Below, piece after piece: positions 44,742 through 53,986 of a DNA stretch of 61,939 bases. The DNA comes from Pseudorhodobacter aquimaris (GTDB lineage: Bacteria > Pseudomonadota > Alphaproteobacteria > Rhodobacterales > Rhodobacteraceae), in assembly GCF_001202025.1 (NCBI RefSeq), contig NZ_LGHS01000061.1, forward strand, positions 1 to 61,939, read 5' to 3'. The notes below the pieces were generated by a model. It ran no database searches, was not told where the DNA came from, and saw only the letters and a list, made by a program, of their open reading frames with translations. The stretch's first letter is position 1; each line of letters starts with the position of its first letter. The translations under genes and the position numbers were made by a program.

Positions 44742-46196
44742 TCAGGTCCGCCAGAAACGGGCCATGAACAGCACATAGACCGAGAGCAGTTCCAACCGGC
44801 CGACCAACATGCCCAGGATCATGATCCAGCGCGCAAGGGCGGGAAACCCGTCCACAGCGCCGGTCGGCCCGACCTCGGTCCCGAAAACAGGGCCGATATT
44901 GGCAACGGCGGTCCATGCGCCGGTAAAGGCGGTTCTGGTCTCTAGCCCGGTCAGCGACAGCGCCACGGCGACCACGCCGAACGTCAGAATGAACAGGGTA
45001 AAAAACACGATGACCGAGTTGATCACATCATCGCCCACGCGCCGCCCTTCATAGCGCACCTCCAGCATCGCCGAAGGGCTGTGCAACCGGCGGATCTGCA
45101 CCTTGATCGCCTCTAGCAGGATCAGATAGCGGAACACCTTGACCGAACAGCCGGTAGAGGAGGTACAGCCCCCGATCAGCCCCACCATGATCAACACCAC
45201 AAAGGGAAACGGCCCCCAGGTTGACAGATCAACCGAGGCAAAGCCCGTGCCCGAAAAGGTCGATACGATGTTAAAGCTGCTCTCACGGATGGATTGCACA
45301 AAGGGGCGGTCAAAGCTGTACATCTCATAGGCGGTGACGGCCAGAGCGGCATAGGCATTCCAGCGCACATAGGCCCGCACCTGCGGATCGCGCCACAGCG
45401 GTTTCAGATCGCCCTGCGTGGCCTGAACAAAGCGGATAAAAGGCATCGAGGCGAGCAACATAAAGACAATCGCCACCAGCTCCATCGAATGGACAAACTT
45501 GCCGAAAGAGGCATCCGAGCTGGAAAACCCGCCTGTCGATACCGTGGTCAGCGCATGGACGACAGCGTCATAGCCGCTCATCCCCAAGGCGAAATAAGCC
45601 GCGGCGCAGGCGATTGTCAGGACGATATAGATCTGGATCAAGGCGCTGGAAATATCCAGCGCACGCGGCAGGATCTTGCCCAAGGTATCAAAGCCCTCGG
45701 AGCGGAAAAACTGCATCCCCCCGACCTTCATCACCGGCAAAAAGATCAGCGCCACGATCACGATCCCCAGCCCGCCGAGCCACTGCAAGATACCGCGCCA
45801 AAGGTTCACCCCCGGCGGCAGCTCATCCAGCCCCTCGAAAACAGTGGTGCCGGTTGTGGTCATCCCCGAGACCGCCTCGAACATCGCATTGGTCAGCGTG
45901 GCATTGGGTTCCCCGAACATAAAGGGCAAGGCGCCAAAGGCCGGAAGTGCGACCCAAGTGCCCGTGGTCAGCACAAAACTCTGGCGCAGGGTGATGCCCT
46001 GCCCCTTTTCGGTGGCATTGGCACAAGAGAGTGACAAAAGCGCGCCCATCAGACAGGTCAGCACCGCAGCCTCCAGAAACGCCTGCCAGTTCGGGCTGCC
46101 GGAAAAGTAATCCAGTGCCATCGGAAACAGCATCATCGCCCCGAGTGTGGCGACAAGCAGGCCGATAATATATCCCACAGGGCGAAGATCAATCAT
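44742..46196 (-). CDS. trkH: Trk-type potassium uptake protein TrkH
   Basis: This 484-residue K+ channel-like subunit works with cytoplasmic TrkA. The four selectivity-loop repeats can be seen, such as SGMTTTGTTVFEGLDELP near residue 110, TTVSTGGFSSSDASF, GGCTSSTGCSVKVFRYLI and the last NIGPVFG. About 10-12 TM helices. trkA is not in the window. The gene converges with the trypsin-fold gene with only four bases between stop codons. Confidence 0.93.
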   Translation of the reverse strand: MIDLRPVGYIIGLLVATLGAMMLFPMALDYFSGSPNWQAFLEAAVLTCLMGALLSLSCANATEKGQGITLRQSFVLTTGTWVALPAFGALPFMFGEPNATLTNAMFEAVSGMTTTGTTVFEGLDELPPGVNLWRGILQWLGGLGIVIVALIFLPVMKVGGMQFFRSEGFDTLGKILPRALDISSALIQIYIVLTIACAAAYFALGMSGYDAVVHALTTVSTGGFSSSDASFGKFVHSMELVAIVFMLLASMPFIRFVQATQGDLKPLWRDPQVRAYVRWNAYAALAVTAYEMYSFDRPFVQSIRESSFNIVSTFSGTGFASVDLSTWGPFPFVVLIMVGLIGGCTSSTGCSVKVFRYLILLEAIKVQIRRLHSPSAMLEVRYEGRRVGDDVINSVIVFFTLFILTFGVVAVALSLTGLETRTAFTGAWTAVANIGPVFGTEVGPTGAVDGFPALARWIMILGMLVGRLELLSVYVLFMARFWRT

Positions 46197-46247
46197 GCCA
46201 AAGACTTGCTGCGCTTCGCCCGCACTGTCAACCGGGCCCGAACTGCC

Positions 46248-47303
46248 CTAGCCGACATGAAACAGCGTGGTAAAAAGCTTGGGGTCAAGGCTGGTCGCCG
46301 CAAAGGTATCGCCGATGGTCAGGACACTGACGGCATCATGGCTGTGCAGGCTTTCTTGATGGCTGGCGATGATACGGAAATCACCCACCCGCCGGTCAGC
46401 CTGCAATTGGGCGCAAAAGCTGCGCGCGGCATCCTCGACAAAAATCGGGTTGGCGGCGTTGAGTTCGGCAAAGGCCTGTTCATCCTCGCGCTTGACCATC
46501 ACTTGGGTTTCGGTCGGCACGGCGGCGCGGGCAAGGTCGATAAGATCTTCGAACCAAAGGCATTTTTCGCCCACCAGCTCCACCGAGATCCTTGCGACCG
46601 AACGTTGGCTATGCGGGGTCGCAAGCTGGTTGCGGGTGCGGCGGGCGTGTTCGGACAGCTCCAGCGAACAGGGGCAGGTGCTGGAATAAACATAGTCCAG
46701 ATGCATGATGGTCTTGCGCGCCCCGCCCGTATCCACCAGCTCCAGCGCGATATCGTAATATTGCCACCCCGACAGCCCCGAACGCAGGCTCTCGATCTTC
46801 ATCGGGAAGGAAAACCGCATCTGGATCCGCGCGTCAAAACTGTCGAGATCGCGTTTATAATCCTCCAAGGCCCGCTCTATCACCTTGTAGCTGAATGATT
46901 TTTCGGCATAGGCATAGAATGAGCGCATGATCCGGCTCATGTTGATGCCTTTTTTCTCGGCCTCAAGGCTGACCGATCCGGTGACGCTGGTTTCCAGCAC
47001 CACATCCGCCCCATCGCGGGTATGATAGCGGATCGGCAGGCGGAAATTCGAAATCCCGACATGCTGGATCACGGTCCGCTCTCCCTTGATCAGACTGGAG
47101 GGACCGTTCTGCAAATCGGGCAGACCCGCCTTATACTCTGCATCCACCTCGAAATCTGCCGGGTATTCCGTTGAAAACGCGGGGTAAACCCCAAGCTCTG
47201 CCACCTCGGCCGCGGGGGCCTGCGCCGCCCAGGACTGCAAGACGGCCAAGGCCGCCTCGGCGTCGCTGCGGTCAGGCGGCGTGCTCTTGTTGTGGATGTT
47301 CAT
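46248..47303 (-). CDS. folE2: GTP cyclohydrolase FolE2 (type IB)
   Basis: The first enzyme of folate synthesis makes 7,8-dihydroneopterin triphosphate from GTP. The 351 residues have the FolE2 hallmarks: YSSTCPCSLELSEHARR near residue 210 with the metal Cys, TPHSQRSVARISVEL, and the C-terminal NPIFVEDAARSF and SHQESLHSHDAVSVL. Type IB uses metals other than zinc. The start at 47303 follows AAGGGAG; a second ATG lies 15 bases upstream. It is the only GTP cyclohydrolase in the window. Confidence 0.95.
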   Translation of the reverse strand: MNIHNKSTPPDRSDAEAALAVLQSWAAQAPAAEVAELGVYPAFSTEYPADFEVDAEYKAGLPDLQNGPSSLIKGERTVIQHVGISNFRLPIRYHTRDGADVVLETSVTGSVSLEAEKKGINMSRIMRSFYAYAEKSFSYKVIERALEDYKRDLDSFDARIQMRFSFPMKIESLRSGLSGWQYYDIALELVDTGGARKTIMHLDYVYSSTCPCSLELSEHARRTRNQLATPHSQRSVARISVELVGEKCLWFEDLIDLARAAVPTETQVMVKREDEQAFAELNAANPIFVEDAARSFCAQLQADRRVGDFRIIASHQESLHSHDAVSVLTIGDTFAATSLDPKLFTTLFHVG

Positions 47304-47385
47304 GGCAGCTCCCTTCACGGGTCAGAAATTCACCCCCAACATAGTGCGGGTGAAGCGCTTTTCCAAACCGATTCGCACCAGCGGA

Positions 47386-48567
47386 TCAGATCGCGTCCAG
47401 ACCGGCGCGCAGATCCGCGATCAGGTCATCCGCATCCTCCAGCCCCACCGACAGGCGGATCAGCCCCGGCGTGATGCCAAGCGCCGTCTTTTGTGCGTCG
47501 GGCAGGCGTTGGTGGGTCGTTGTCGCCGGATGGGTCGCAATCGACTTCGCATCGCCCAGGTTGTTAGAGATCTTGATGATGTCCAAGGCGTTCATAAAGC
47601 GGAACGCGGCCTCCTTGCCGCCCTTGATATCAAAGGCAAGCATGGTGCCACCCGTCCCCATCTGCCGCGCGGCCAGATCGGCCTGCGGATGGCTGTAAAG
47701 GCCGGGATAGATGACATTGGCCAGACGCGCATCGCCTTCCAGCGCGGTCGCGATCTTGGCCGCAGTTTCGGCCATCGCACGACACCGCAGATCCATCGTG
47801 GCCATGCCGTTCAGCATAATCCAGGCGGTAAAGGGGCTCATGGAGCCGCCGGTATGTTTCATATAAGGTTCGGCCACCTTGCGGATAAAGTCGCGCGTGC
47901 CGCAGATCACCCCGCCAAGCGCACGGCCCTGCCCGTCCACATGTTTGGTCGTGGAATAAACCACCACATCGGCACCTTGTTCCACCGCGCGGCTAAAGAT
48001 CGGCGTGGCAAAGACATTGTCCACCACCACAATCGCGCCGACCTTATGCGCGATTTTCGAGACCGCCTCAATATCAACAAGCTCCAATGTGGGGTTTGAC
48101 ATCGCCTCAAAGAAGACCGCCTTGGTGCCGGGCACGCAGGCCGCCTCCCATGCTGCCAGATCGGCGCCGTCAACAAAGGTGACCTTGACACCAAACCGTG
48201 TCAGCACCTCTTCGAGGATATAGAGGCACGACCCGAACAGCGCGCGCGACGAGACCACATGATCGCCCGCCTTCAGCATCGAGGTCAGCGCGCCGGAAAC
48301 CGCCGCCATCCCGCTTGCGGTGGCAAAAGCATCTTCGGTGCCCTCGATCGCGGCCATACGGTCTTCGAACATGCGCACGGTGGGGTTGCCGTAACGGGCA
48401 TAGATGAACTCATCCTCGCCCGCTTTGATAAACCGTGCCTCAGCCGACTCGGCGCTGTCATAGACAAAGCCCTGCGTCATAAAGATCGCCTCGGCCATCT
48501 CGCCATACTGGCTGCGGCGGCTGCCTTCATGCACCAGTTGCGTGCGCGTTTTCCATGTCTTTGCCAT
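47386..48567 (-). CDS. metZ: O-succinylhomoserine sulfhydrylase
   Basis: The PLP enzyme makes homocysteine from O-succinylhomoserine and sulfide. The 393 residues contain the Cys/Met-metabolism fold, with K208 as the PLP lysine in YSTTKHVDGQGRALGG, YARYGNPTVRMFEDRMAAIEG, SGMAAVSGALTSML and the C-terminal LIRLSVGLEDADDLIADL. It is controlled by a SAM-II riboswitch in its leader, so expression should fall when methionine/SAM is plentiful. The homologous O-acetyl enzyme is the alternative name. Confidence 0.93.
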   Translation of the reverse strand: MAKTWKTRTQLVHEGSRRSQYGEMAEAIFMTQGFVYDSAESAEARFIKAGEDEFIYARYGNPTVRMFEDRMAAIEGTEDAFATASGMAAVSGALTSMLKAGDHVVSSRALFGSCLYILEEVLTRFGVKVTFVDGADLAAWEAACVPGTKAVFFEAMSNPTLELVDIEAVSKIAHKVGAIVVVDNVFATPIFSRAVEQGADVVVYSTTKHVDGQGRALGGVICGTRDFIRKVAEPYMKHTGGSMSPFTAWIMLNGMATMDLRCRAMAETAAKIATALEGDARLANVIYPGLYSHPQADLAARQMGTGGTMLAFDIKGGKEAAFRFMNALDIIKISNNLGDAKSIATHPATTTHQRLPDAQKTALGITPGLIRLSVGLEDADDLIADLRAGLDAI

Positions 48568-48602
48568 ATCGGCCCCCGGCAGTTAAAAAACACCGGAGAC
48601 TC

Positions 48603-48633
48603 AGAGGGTGCAAAGGCAATGCCCGAACCCTCT
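48603..48633 (-). other. Hairpin overlapping the 3' end of the SAM-II aptamer
   Basis: On the minus strand AGAGGGT (48633-48627) is complementary to ACCCTCT (48609-48603) over seven base pairs with a 17-base loop. The first arm is also the 3' part of the riboswitch pseudoknot (GCTAAAGAGGGT), so the two structures are mutually exclusive. CCGGTGTTTTTT follows about 10 bases later, which would make this a possible expression-platform hairpin. The mechanism is inferred. Confidence 0.55.
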
Positions 48634-48684
48634 TTAGCGGTTTATTTATCGTGGCCCGCAATCCGGTAACAAAGCGCCACATCG
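48625..48684 (-). promoter_or_regulatory. SAM-II riboswitch
   Basis: On the minus strand GTGGC (48680-48676) pairs with GGCCAC (48656-48651). The loop TTTGTTACCGGATTGC carries the TTxACCGxATTGC element, and GATAAATAAACCGCTAAAGAGGG is the conserved 3' segment that forms the pseudoknot. The layout matches the SAM-II class seen upstream of metZ, metA and metC in Alphaproteobacteria. It lies about 60 bases upstream of the metZ start. Comparison was made by eye to the remembered consensus. Confidence 0.85.
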
Positions 48685-48796
48685 CTGCCTTAAACCCGGC
48701 TGCGCGAAACGTCAACGCTCCTTGCTTGGGAACCAGAACCCCTGCTTGTGCGTTCGTTTATCTATCGGCAAAAAATTTTCAGGGAATAGCTTTCAT

Positions 48797-49732
48797 ATGG
48801 CATCAGACACACTTGAGACCGCGCAGACAATCGACCTCGATCCCCGCAAGGCAATCGTCCGCATAGACGGCTGGCTTGACGGTTTGATCGGGCTGTTGCC
48901 CAATATAATTGTAGCGCTGATCTTTGCGGCCCTCATGTGGTATGTGGCCCGAGGCGTGGGCTTTGGCATCCGGCGCACCCTGGCTGCGCGTAAGCGCGAT
49001 AATCTGGGCGATATTCTGGCCAGTTTTGCCCGCTGGTCGGTGTTCATATTTGGAGTGATGATCGCACTGACCATAGTATTGCCCAACCTCAACCCCGGTG
49101 ATCTGGTCGCAGGGCTTGGCATCGGCACCGTCGCCATCGGCTTTGCCTTCAAGGACATCCTGCAAAACTGGCTGGCCGGTTTGCTTTTGCTCTTGCGCCA
49201 GCCCTTTGGTGTCGGGGATGAGATCGAGGTCGGCAGCCATTCCGGCACAGTGGAACGCATCGAAAGCCGCGCAACCCTGATCCGCACCTATGACGGGCAA
49301 CGCGTGATCATCCCCAACGCCGAGCTTTATACCGATGTGGTGCAAGTGATCACCGCCTATCCGACGCGCCGCCTGCAGATGGATTTTGGCATCGGCTATG
49401 ACGATGATATCGACACCGCCTGTCAGGTCATGCTGGACGCTGTCGCGGGCATTGAGGGGCTGGAGGCCGACCCCGCCCCACAAGCCTTGCCATGGTCGCT
49501 TGACGCGTCATGGGTCACGATCCGGCTGCGCTGGTGGGTAAAGTCAGACGGGCCGATCATCGGGACGCGGGTCGAGGTGCTGAAATCCGTCAAACGCGCC
49601 TTGGATGATGCGGGCATCGACATCCCATTCAACGTCCAAACCCATCTGTTCCGGGATGAAACCCCGCCAGAATTGGCCCAAAAGCGGGCCGAGGCGGTTG
49701 CAAACCTGGCCCGCGCCCCGCGCGAGTCATAA
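48797..49732 (+). CDS. Small-conductance mechanosensitive channel, MscS family
   Basis: The 311-residue channel releases osmolytes on hypo-osmotic shock. Three TM helices are at residues about 25-140. The pore-lining helix region has VAGLGIGTVAIGFAFKDILQNWLAG. The beta domain includes FGVGDEIEVG, GTVERIESRATLIRTYDGQRVIIPNAEL and the C-terminal alpha/beta domain. The start at 48797 is chosen over 48722 because the first 25 codons are not conserved and CAGGGA lies 15 bases upstream. Divergent from metZ. Confidence 0.92.
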   Translation: MASDTLETAQTIDLDPRKAIVRIDGWLDGLIGLLPNIIVALIFAALMWYVARGVGFGIRRTLAARKRDNLGDILASFARWSVFIFGVMIALTIVLPNLNPGDLVAGLGIGTVAIGFAFKDILQNWLAGLLLLLRQPFGVGDEIEVGSHSGTVERIESRATLIRTYDGQRVIIPNAELYTDVVQVITAYPTRRLQMDFGIGYDDDIDTACQVMLDAVAGIEGLEADPAPQALPWSLDASWVTIRLRWWVKSDGPIIGTRVEVLKSVKRALDDAGIDIPFNVQTHLFRDETPPELAQKRAEAVANLARAPRES

Positions 49733-49734
49733 GG

Positions 49735-50343
49735 TCAGGGCCCTTCCTTCGGCGGCTCGATCCCGTATTTCGAAAAGATCCGACTTTGGGTCATGAAAAA
49801 CAAAAACAGAGCCGCCGTCAGCCCGAAGGTCTTGAAATTCACCCAGGCCTCGGTCGAGAACCCGCGCCATATCACCTCATTCAACACAGCAAGGGTGACA
49901 AAAAACAATACCAGCCGTTTGGTCAGGATCATCCAGCCTTCCTGTTGCATCGGCAACATTTCCCCCATCACGGACTTCAGATAGGATTCCCCACGCAGCA
50001 GGCCAAACCCCAAGATACCCGCGAAAAGCGCATAGATCATCGTGGGTTTCATCTTGAAGAACCGCTCGTCATTCAACCAAACCGAAAGCCCGCCAAAGAG
50101 CACCACCAGAACCACAGTCATGATCTGCATATTCGAGAGCTTGCCCGTCAGCGCCCACAAGATCCCCGTCGAGATCAGCATCAGCGGAATAAAGGCCGCC
50201 GTAACCACGATAAACCCGTCATACTCGGTGCCGCCAAAGGTAAAAACCTGATCCTTCAGTTTGATATAGCCGATGAAAAACGCAGCCACCGGCCCCAGTT
50301 CCAAAAGCGCCTTCAGCCCGCCGCTGATCTTCTTTTCCGCCAT
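49735..50343 (-). CDS. yciB: YciB-family inner-membrane (septation protein A-like) protein
   Basis: The 202-residue protein has 5-6 TM helices. MAEKKISGGLKALLELGPVA is the usual start, followed by FFIGYIKL, IFGGLSVWLND-like LFGGLSVWLNDERFFKMKPT and RLVLFFVTLAVLNEVIWR. YciB interacts with cell-wall synthesis and septation proteins in E. coli. The start at 50343 agrees with the family; two ATGs 12-15 bases upstream are alternatives. Converges with mscS (stops 2 bases apart). Confidence 0.9.
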   Translation of the reverse strand: MAEKKISGGLKALLELGPVAAFFIGYIKLKDQVFTFGGTEYDGFIVVTAAFIPLMLISTGILWALTGKLSNMQIMTVVLVVLFGGLSVWLNDERFFKMKPTMIYALFAGILGFGLLRGESYLKSVMGEMLPMQQEGWMILTKRLVLFFVTLAVLNEVIWRGFSTEAWVNFKTFGLTAALFLFFMTQSRIFSKYGIEPPKEGP

Positions 50344-50455
50344 CTGTTGTCCCATCATCCTTGGTATCGCCGCCCCGGTTGCGCCTAGTTACCCGTTCTT
50401 TAACGGGACGCCAACCGAACAATGCAGGCAATCACGGCTTTGGGTTCATAACGCG

Positions 50456-50614
50456 TCAGCCCTTGCGCCTCGAGGATGTAATCAAATCATAAGCGACCAA
50501 CCCCGTGGTAAAAAGCGAGATGATCACCAGATCGGGGCTTGGCACCGCCCGGATCAAAATCCCGATGAAGCCTGCAAAGGCGATAAAGGCGAGGATCGCT
50601 AAAAATCGGTTCAT
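50456..50614 (-). CDS. Small 52-residue membrane protein following the amidase
   Basis: The frame reads MNRFLAILAFIAFAGFIGIL, then a second hydrophobic stretch LVIISLFTTGLVAYDLI, ending SSRRKG. Two TM helices flank an Arg-Pro loop (RAVPSPD). The ATG overlaps the amidase stop (ATGA) and AGGAG is nine bases upstream, so it is translated with the TRAP-amidase operon. Function unknown; too short for most gene callers. Confidence 0.72.
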   Translation of the reverse strand: MNRFLAILAFIAFAGFIGILIRAVPSPDLVIISLFTTGLVAYDLITSSRRKG

Positions 50615-51936
50615 GCGGTTTCTCCTGCCGTGTCAATCCAGTCGTAAAGCCATTGCGCCGTGCGCAGCAGCCGCGCATCGCCGCCACGCGGCCCGATCAG
50701 TTGCACCCCCATCGGCATGCCGTCCACTTCCAATATAGGGATGGTCACAGCGGGCGTGCCGCACAGCGTCCAGATCCCGTTGAACCGCGGGTCGCCGGTC
50801 GTCTCACGCCCCGGTGCGGGGCCAAGGGCGGCGGGACACAGGATCGCATCACAACGCTGGAACACCTCATCCAGCATGGCATTCAAAAGCTTCGGCCAGT
50901 CCAATGCGGCGATATAATCGCGGGCGAGGATGGTATTGCCCTCGGCAATCGCCTCGTTCAGGGTATCGGACAGGCCCCCGCGCGCGGCATAGCCGTGAAA
51001 ACAACGCGCCATTTCGGCAAAGTTGATGCGGCGGCGCTCTGCCTCGGCCTTGGCGAAAAGATCCGGCAGGGTGATATCGAATGCCTGCTCGCCCAAGGCT
51101 GTGCCCAGCTCGGCTATCGCGCTTAGGGTTTGCGGGTCGGCATGTTCCGATCCCGGCATTTGCAGGCAGGCAAAAACCGGCGGCAGCGGCGCCCCCGCAT
51201 CCACCGTACGCAACAGGCCGGGCGGCGGCACAGGAACGCCGTTTTGTTCAGGCGCAAACAGAACATCGCAGATCAGCGCCGCCTCACGCGGGCTGCGCGC
51301 AAATACGCCCATCGTATCAAGGCTGGGCGATTGCACCAGCGCCCCTTTTGTCGAGATCGCACCGAACGTCGGCTTGAACCCCGTGGTCCCGCAAAATGAC
51401 GCGGGGCGAATGACAGAGCCGCCCGTCTGCGTCCCCACCGCCAAAGGCACCATCCCCGCCGAGACCGCCGCCGCCGATCCCGAGGATGACCCCCCCGGCG
51501 TGCGGTTCGGGTCATGCGGGTTACGGGTGGTTGAGGGCTGCATGAAGGCCAGCTCTGTGGTGACGGTCTTGCCCATAATCAGCGCACCCGCCGATTTCAG
51601 CCGCTTGACCAGATCGGCATCCATGCGCGGCACCCTGCCTGCATCCACAGGCGTGCCGTTTTCCGTGGGAATGCCCGCGGTGTCGATCACATCCTTTATT
51701 GCCACCGGCACCCCGTGCAAAGGCCCGATGGGTCGTCCCGCTTGCCGCATCCGATCCATCGCCTCGGCCTGATGGCGGATATGATCGGCGTCATACCACG
51801 CAAAGGCGCCGATCTCCGGCTCTACTGCATTGATGCGCGCAAGATAGGATTCGGCGGTTTGCGCGACCGAGACCTCTCCCTTGGCCAAAGCATCGCGCAA
51901 GGCCAAGGCATCCGTATATTTCCGATCAATTTCCAT
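50611..51936 (-). CDS. Amidase (amidase signature family)
   Basis: The 441-residue enzyme has the full Ser-cisSer-Lys triad: K81 (GVPVAIKDVID), S150 (TPGGSSSGSAAAV) and S174 (GTQTGGSVIRPA). It belongs to the group near gatA and glutamyl-amidases, but is not GatA. It starts 11 bases inside the end of dctM, so it is in the TRAP operon and likely hydrolyses an amide imported by that transporter. The actual substrate is unknown. The start at 51936 follows GGGACAG; a longer frame to 51978 is possible. Confidence 0.9.
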   Translation of the reverse strand: MEIDRKYTDALALRDALAKGEVSVAQTAESYLARINAVEPEIGAFAWYDADHIRHQAEAMDRMRQAGRPIGPLHGVPVAIKDVIDTAGIPTENGTPVDAGRVPRMDADLVKRLKSAGALIMGKTVTTELAFMQPSTTRNPHDPNRTPGGSSSGSAAAVSAGMVPLAVGTQTGGSVIRPASFCGTTGFKPTFGAISTKGALVQSPSLDTMGVFARSPREAALICDVLFAPEQNGVPVPPPGLLRTVDAGAPLPPVFACLQMPGSEHADPQTLSAIAELGTALGEQAFDITLPDLFAKAEAERRRINFAEMARCFHGYAARGGLSDTLNEAIAEGNTILARDYIAALDWPKLLNAMLDEVFQRCDAILCPAALGPAPGRETTGDPRFNGIWTLCGTPAVTIPILEVDGMPMGVQLIGPRGGDARLLRTAQWLYDWIDTAGETA

Positions 51937-53347
51937 AGAACTGTCCCGGCAGGTAAAAGACGATTTGCGGGAAGACATACATCAACACCATCGCAATGAA
52001 CACGCAGCCAAGGAACGGCAGGCAGCCTGCAAAGATCTGGGTCAGCTTTACCTCGGGCGGGGCGATGCCCTTGAGGTAATAGGCCGACATCGCCATCGGC
52101 GGCGTCAGGAAACTGGTTTGCAGGTTCAGCGCCACCAAGACACCAAAGAACAGCGGGTCAATTTCAAATATCACCAGAAGCGGCAGGAAGATCGGCACAA
52201 AGATGATGATGATCTCGGACCATTCCAGCGGCCAGCCGAGCAAAAAGATGATCACCTGCGCAAGGATCAAGAACATCAGCGGGGTGAGGTTAAGCGATTG
52301 CACGAACTCGCTGATCACATGCTCTCCGCCCAGATATGAGAACACCGAGCTGAAGGTATAGGAGCCCACGAACAGCCAGCACACCATCGCCGTGGTCCGC
52401 AGGGTCAGATAGACGCTTTCGCGCATCCGCTGCCATGTCATCGCGCGGTACAAAAACGCCAGCAAAATCCCGCCAAGCGCACCGATAGAGGCCGCCTCGG
52501 TCGGCGTGGCAAGACCGAAGAGGATCGATCCAAGCACGGCAAGGATAAGGAAGGCCAGCGGCACGAAAGAGGTAAAGATCATCCACAACAGCTTGCCCGC
52601 GGGGACATCCGGCACCTCGTCCTTGGTGGGGCGCGGCGCGACGCTTGGTTGCAGGATCGACCGCCCGATCACATAGGCCAGATACAGACCTGTCAGCGTC
52701 AGCCCCGGCAGCAAGGCCCCCGCATAAAGCCGCACGATCGACACATTGGAGGCCGCCGCGTAGACGATCAGCATGATCGACGGCGGGATCAAAATCCCCA
52801 AGGTGCCGCCCGCGCAGATAATCCCGCTGGCAAAGGACGGGTCATAACGCGCCTTGAGCATCGAAGGCAGCGCCAGCAACCCCATCAGCGTTACCACTGC
52901 ACCCACAATCCCCGTAGCCGTCGCAAACAGCGCGCAGGTTATAAGTGCGGCAACCCCCATGCTGCCCGGCATCCGCCGTGACGCGATATTGAGCGTCTCA
53001 AACAGCCGGTTCACGATATTGGCACGTTCAACAATATAGCCCATGAAAAGGAACAGCGGCACGGCCGTCAGCACCTCGTTGCTCATGACATTATAGGTTT
53101 GATTGACGAAAAGATCGAATATTCGACTGTTGAACAGCCCCTCCCACCAGGCGCTGGTCTGATCCCACCAAGAGGCAGTATCGGCATCCAGCCGGTCATA
53201 GGACCGCCACATCCGGCGCGCATCGAAATAGGCGTAATAGCCAAAGCCGATACCCATCGCCATCAGCGTAAACGCAATCGGAAAGCCAAGGAAAACGAAG
53301 ACGATAAACAGCCCCAACATGAAAAGGGCGATTTGTGGATCGGTCAT
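51926..53347 (-). CDS. dctM: TRAP transporter large permease (DctM-like)
   Basis: The 473-residue 4TMS-DctM protein forms the transport channel of a tripartite ATP-independent periplasmic transporter. About 12 TM helices are visible, with GFPIAFTLMAMGIGFG near the N-terminus, VTLMGLLALPSML, GTLGILIPPSIMLIVYA (the conserved GILIPPS motif) and FLTPPMAMSAYYLKGIAP. It works with DctQ and DctP, driven by a Na+ gradient. ATGA overlap with dctQ. Confidence 0.95.
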   Translation of the reverse strand: MTDPQIALFMLGLFIVFVFLGFPIAFTLMAMGIGFGYYAYFDARRMWRSYDRLDADTASWWDQTSAWWEGLFNSRIFDLFVNQTYNVMSNEVLTAVPLFLFMGYIVERANIVNRLFETLNIASRRMPGSMGVAALITCALFATATGIVGAVVTLMGLLALPSMLKARYDPSFASGIICAGGTLGILIPPSIMLIVYAAASNVSIVRLYAGALLPGLTLTGLYLAYVIGRSILQPSVAPRPTKDEVPDVPAGKLLWMIFTSFVPLAFLILAVLGSILFGLATPTEAASIGALGGILLAFLYRAMTWQRMRESVYLTLRTTAMVCWLFVGSYTFSSVFSYLGGEHVISEFVQSLNLTPLMFLILAQVIIFLLGWPLEWSEIIIIFVPIFLPLLVIFEIDPLFFGVLVALNLQTSFLTPPMAMSAYYLKGIAPPEVKLTQIFAGCLPFLGCVFIAMVLMYVFPQIVFYLPGQFYGN

Positions 53348-53928
53348 GGATGGGCGTCCTTTTCGGCTTTGCTCGCCTGCTGCATCAATAGGTCTTCGGT
53401 CTCGAACACGTCTTCATCCGCCTCCAGCCATTCGCCGGTGCGGATACAGTGGATGCAACGAAATACCTCGGCGATGCCTTGGATGAACAACAAGACACCG
53501 GCCACCACGATCACGGTTTTGAACTGGTAAATCGGGATGCCTGCCGGGCTGCTGACAGAAACCTCGCCATATTGCCACGACCGCGCGGCATATTTCCAAC
53601 CGGCAAAGATCAGCGCCAGCACGCCGGGAAAAAAGAACAGGATATAAAGCACCAGATCCACCCGTGCCTGCCAGCGTGTCGACCATAATCGGTAAAGGAA
53701 ATCCCCCCGCACATGGCCGCGCCGCGACAGGGTATAGGCCCCGCCCATCATGAAAAGCGTGCCATACATAATAAAGGACATATCCAACGCCCAAGCCGTC
53801 GGGCTGTTAAGGACATACCGCACGAACACCTCATAGCCCGTGCCAAAAGACATCAGCACAATAAGCCAGGCAAAGGTTTTGCCGAACCATGCAGAGACAG
53901 CATCGGCGAACCGGATATAGCTATACAT
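53344..53928 (-). CDS. dctQ: TRAP transporter small permease (DctQ-like)
   Basis: The 194-residue 4-TM protein joins the DctM channel. Helices lie at residues about 15-40 (FAWLIVLMSFGTGYEVFVRYVL), 45-65, 90-110 and 140-160. PTAWALDMSFIMYGTLFMMGGAYTLSRRGHVRGDFLY is the family signature around the second helix. The start at 53928 (MYSYIRFADAVS) follows GGGGAA; a longer frame to 53982 runs into the dctP end. Confidence 0.92.
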   Translation of the reverse strand: MYSYIRFADAVSAWFGKTFAWLIVLMSFGTGYEVFVRYVLNSPTAWALDMSFIMYGTLFMMGGAYTLSRRGHVRGDFLYRLWSTRWQARVDLVLYILFFFPGVLALIFAGWKYAARSWQYGEVSVSSPAGIPIYQFKTVIVVAGVLLFIQGIAEVFRCIHCIRTGEWLEADEDVFETEDLLMQQASKAEKDAHP

Positions 53929-53986
53929 TAAAAATTCCCCAAGGTTTGCGAAAATGCCCCCGCCCGAAAGGACAGGGGCCACGCCA

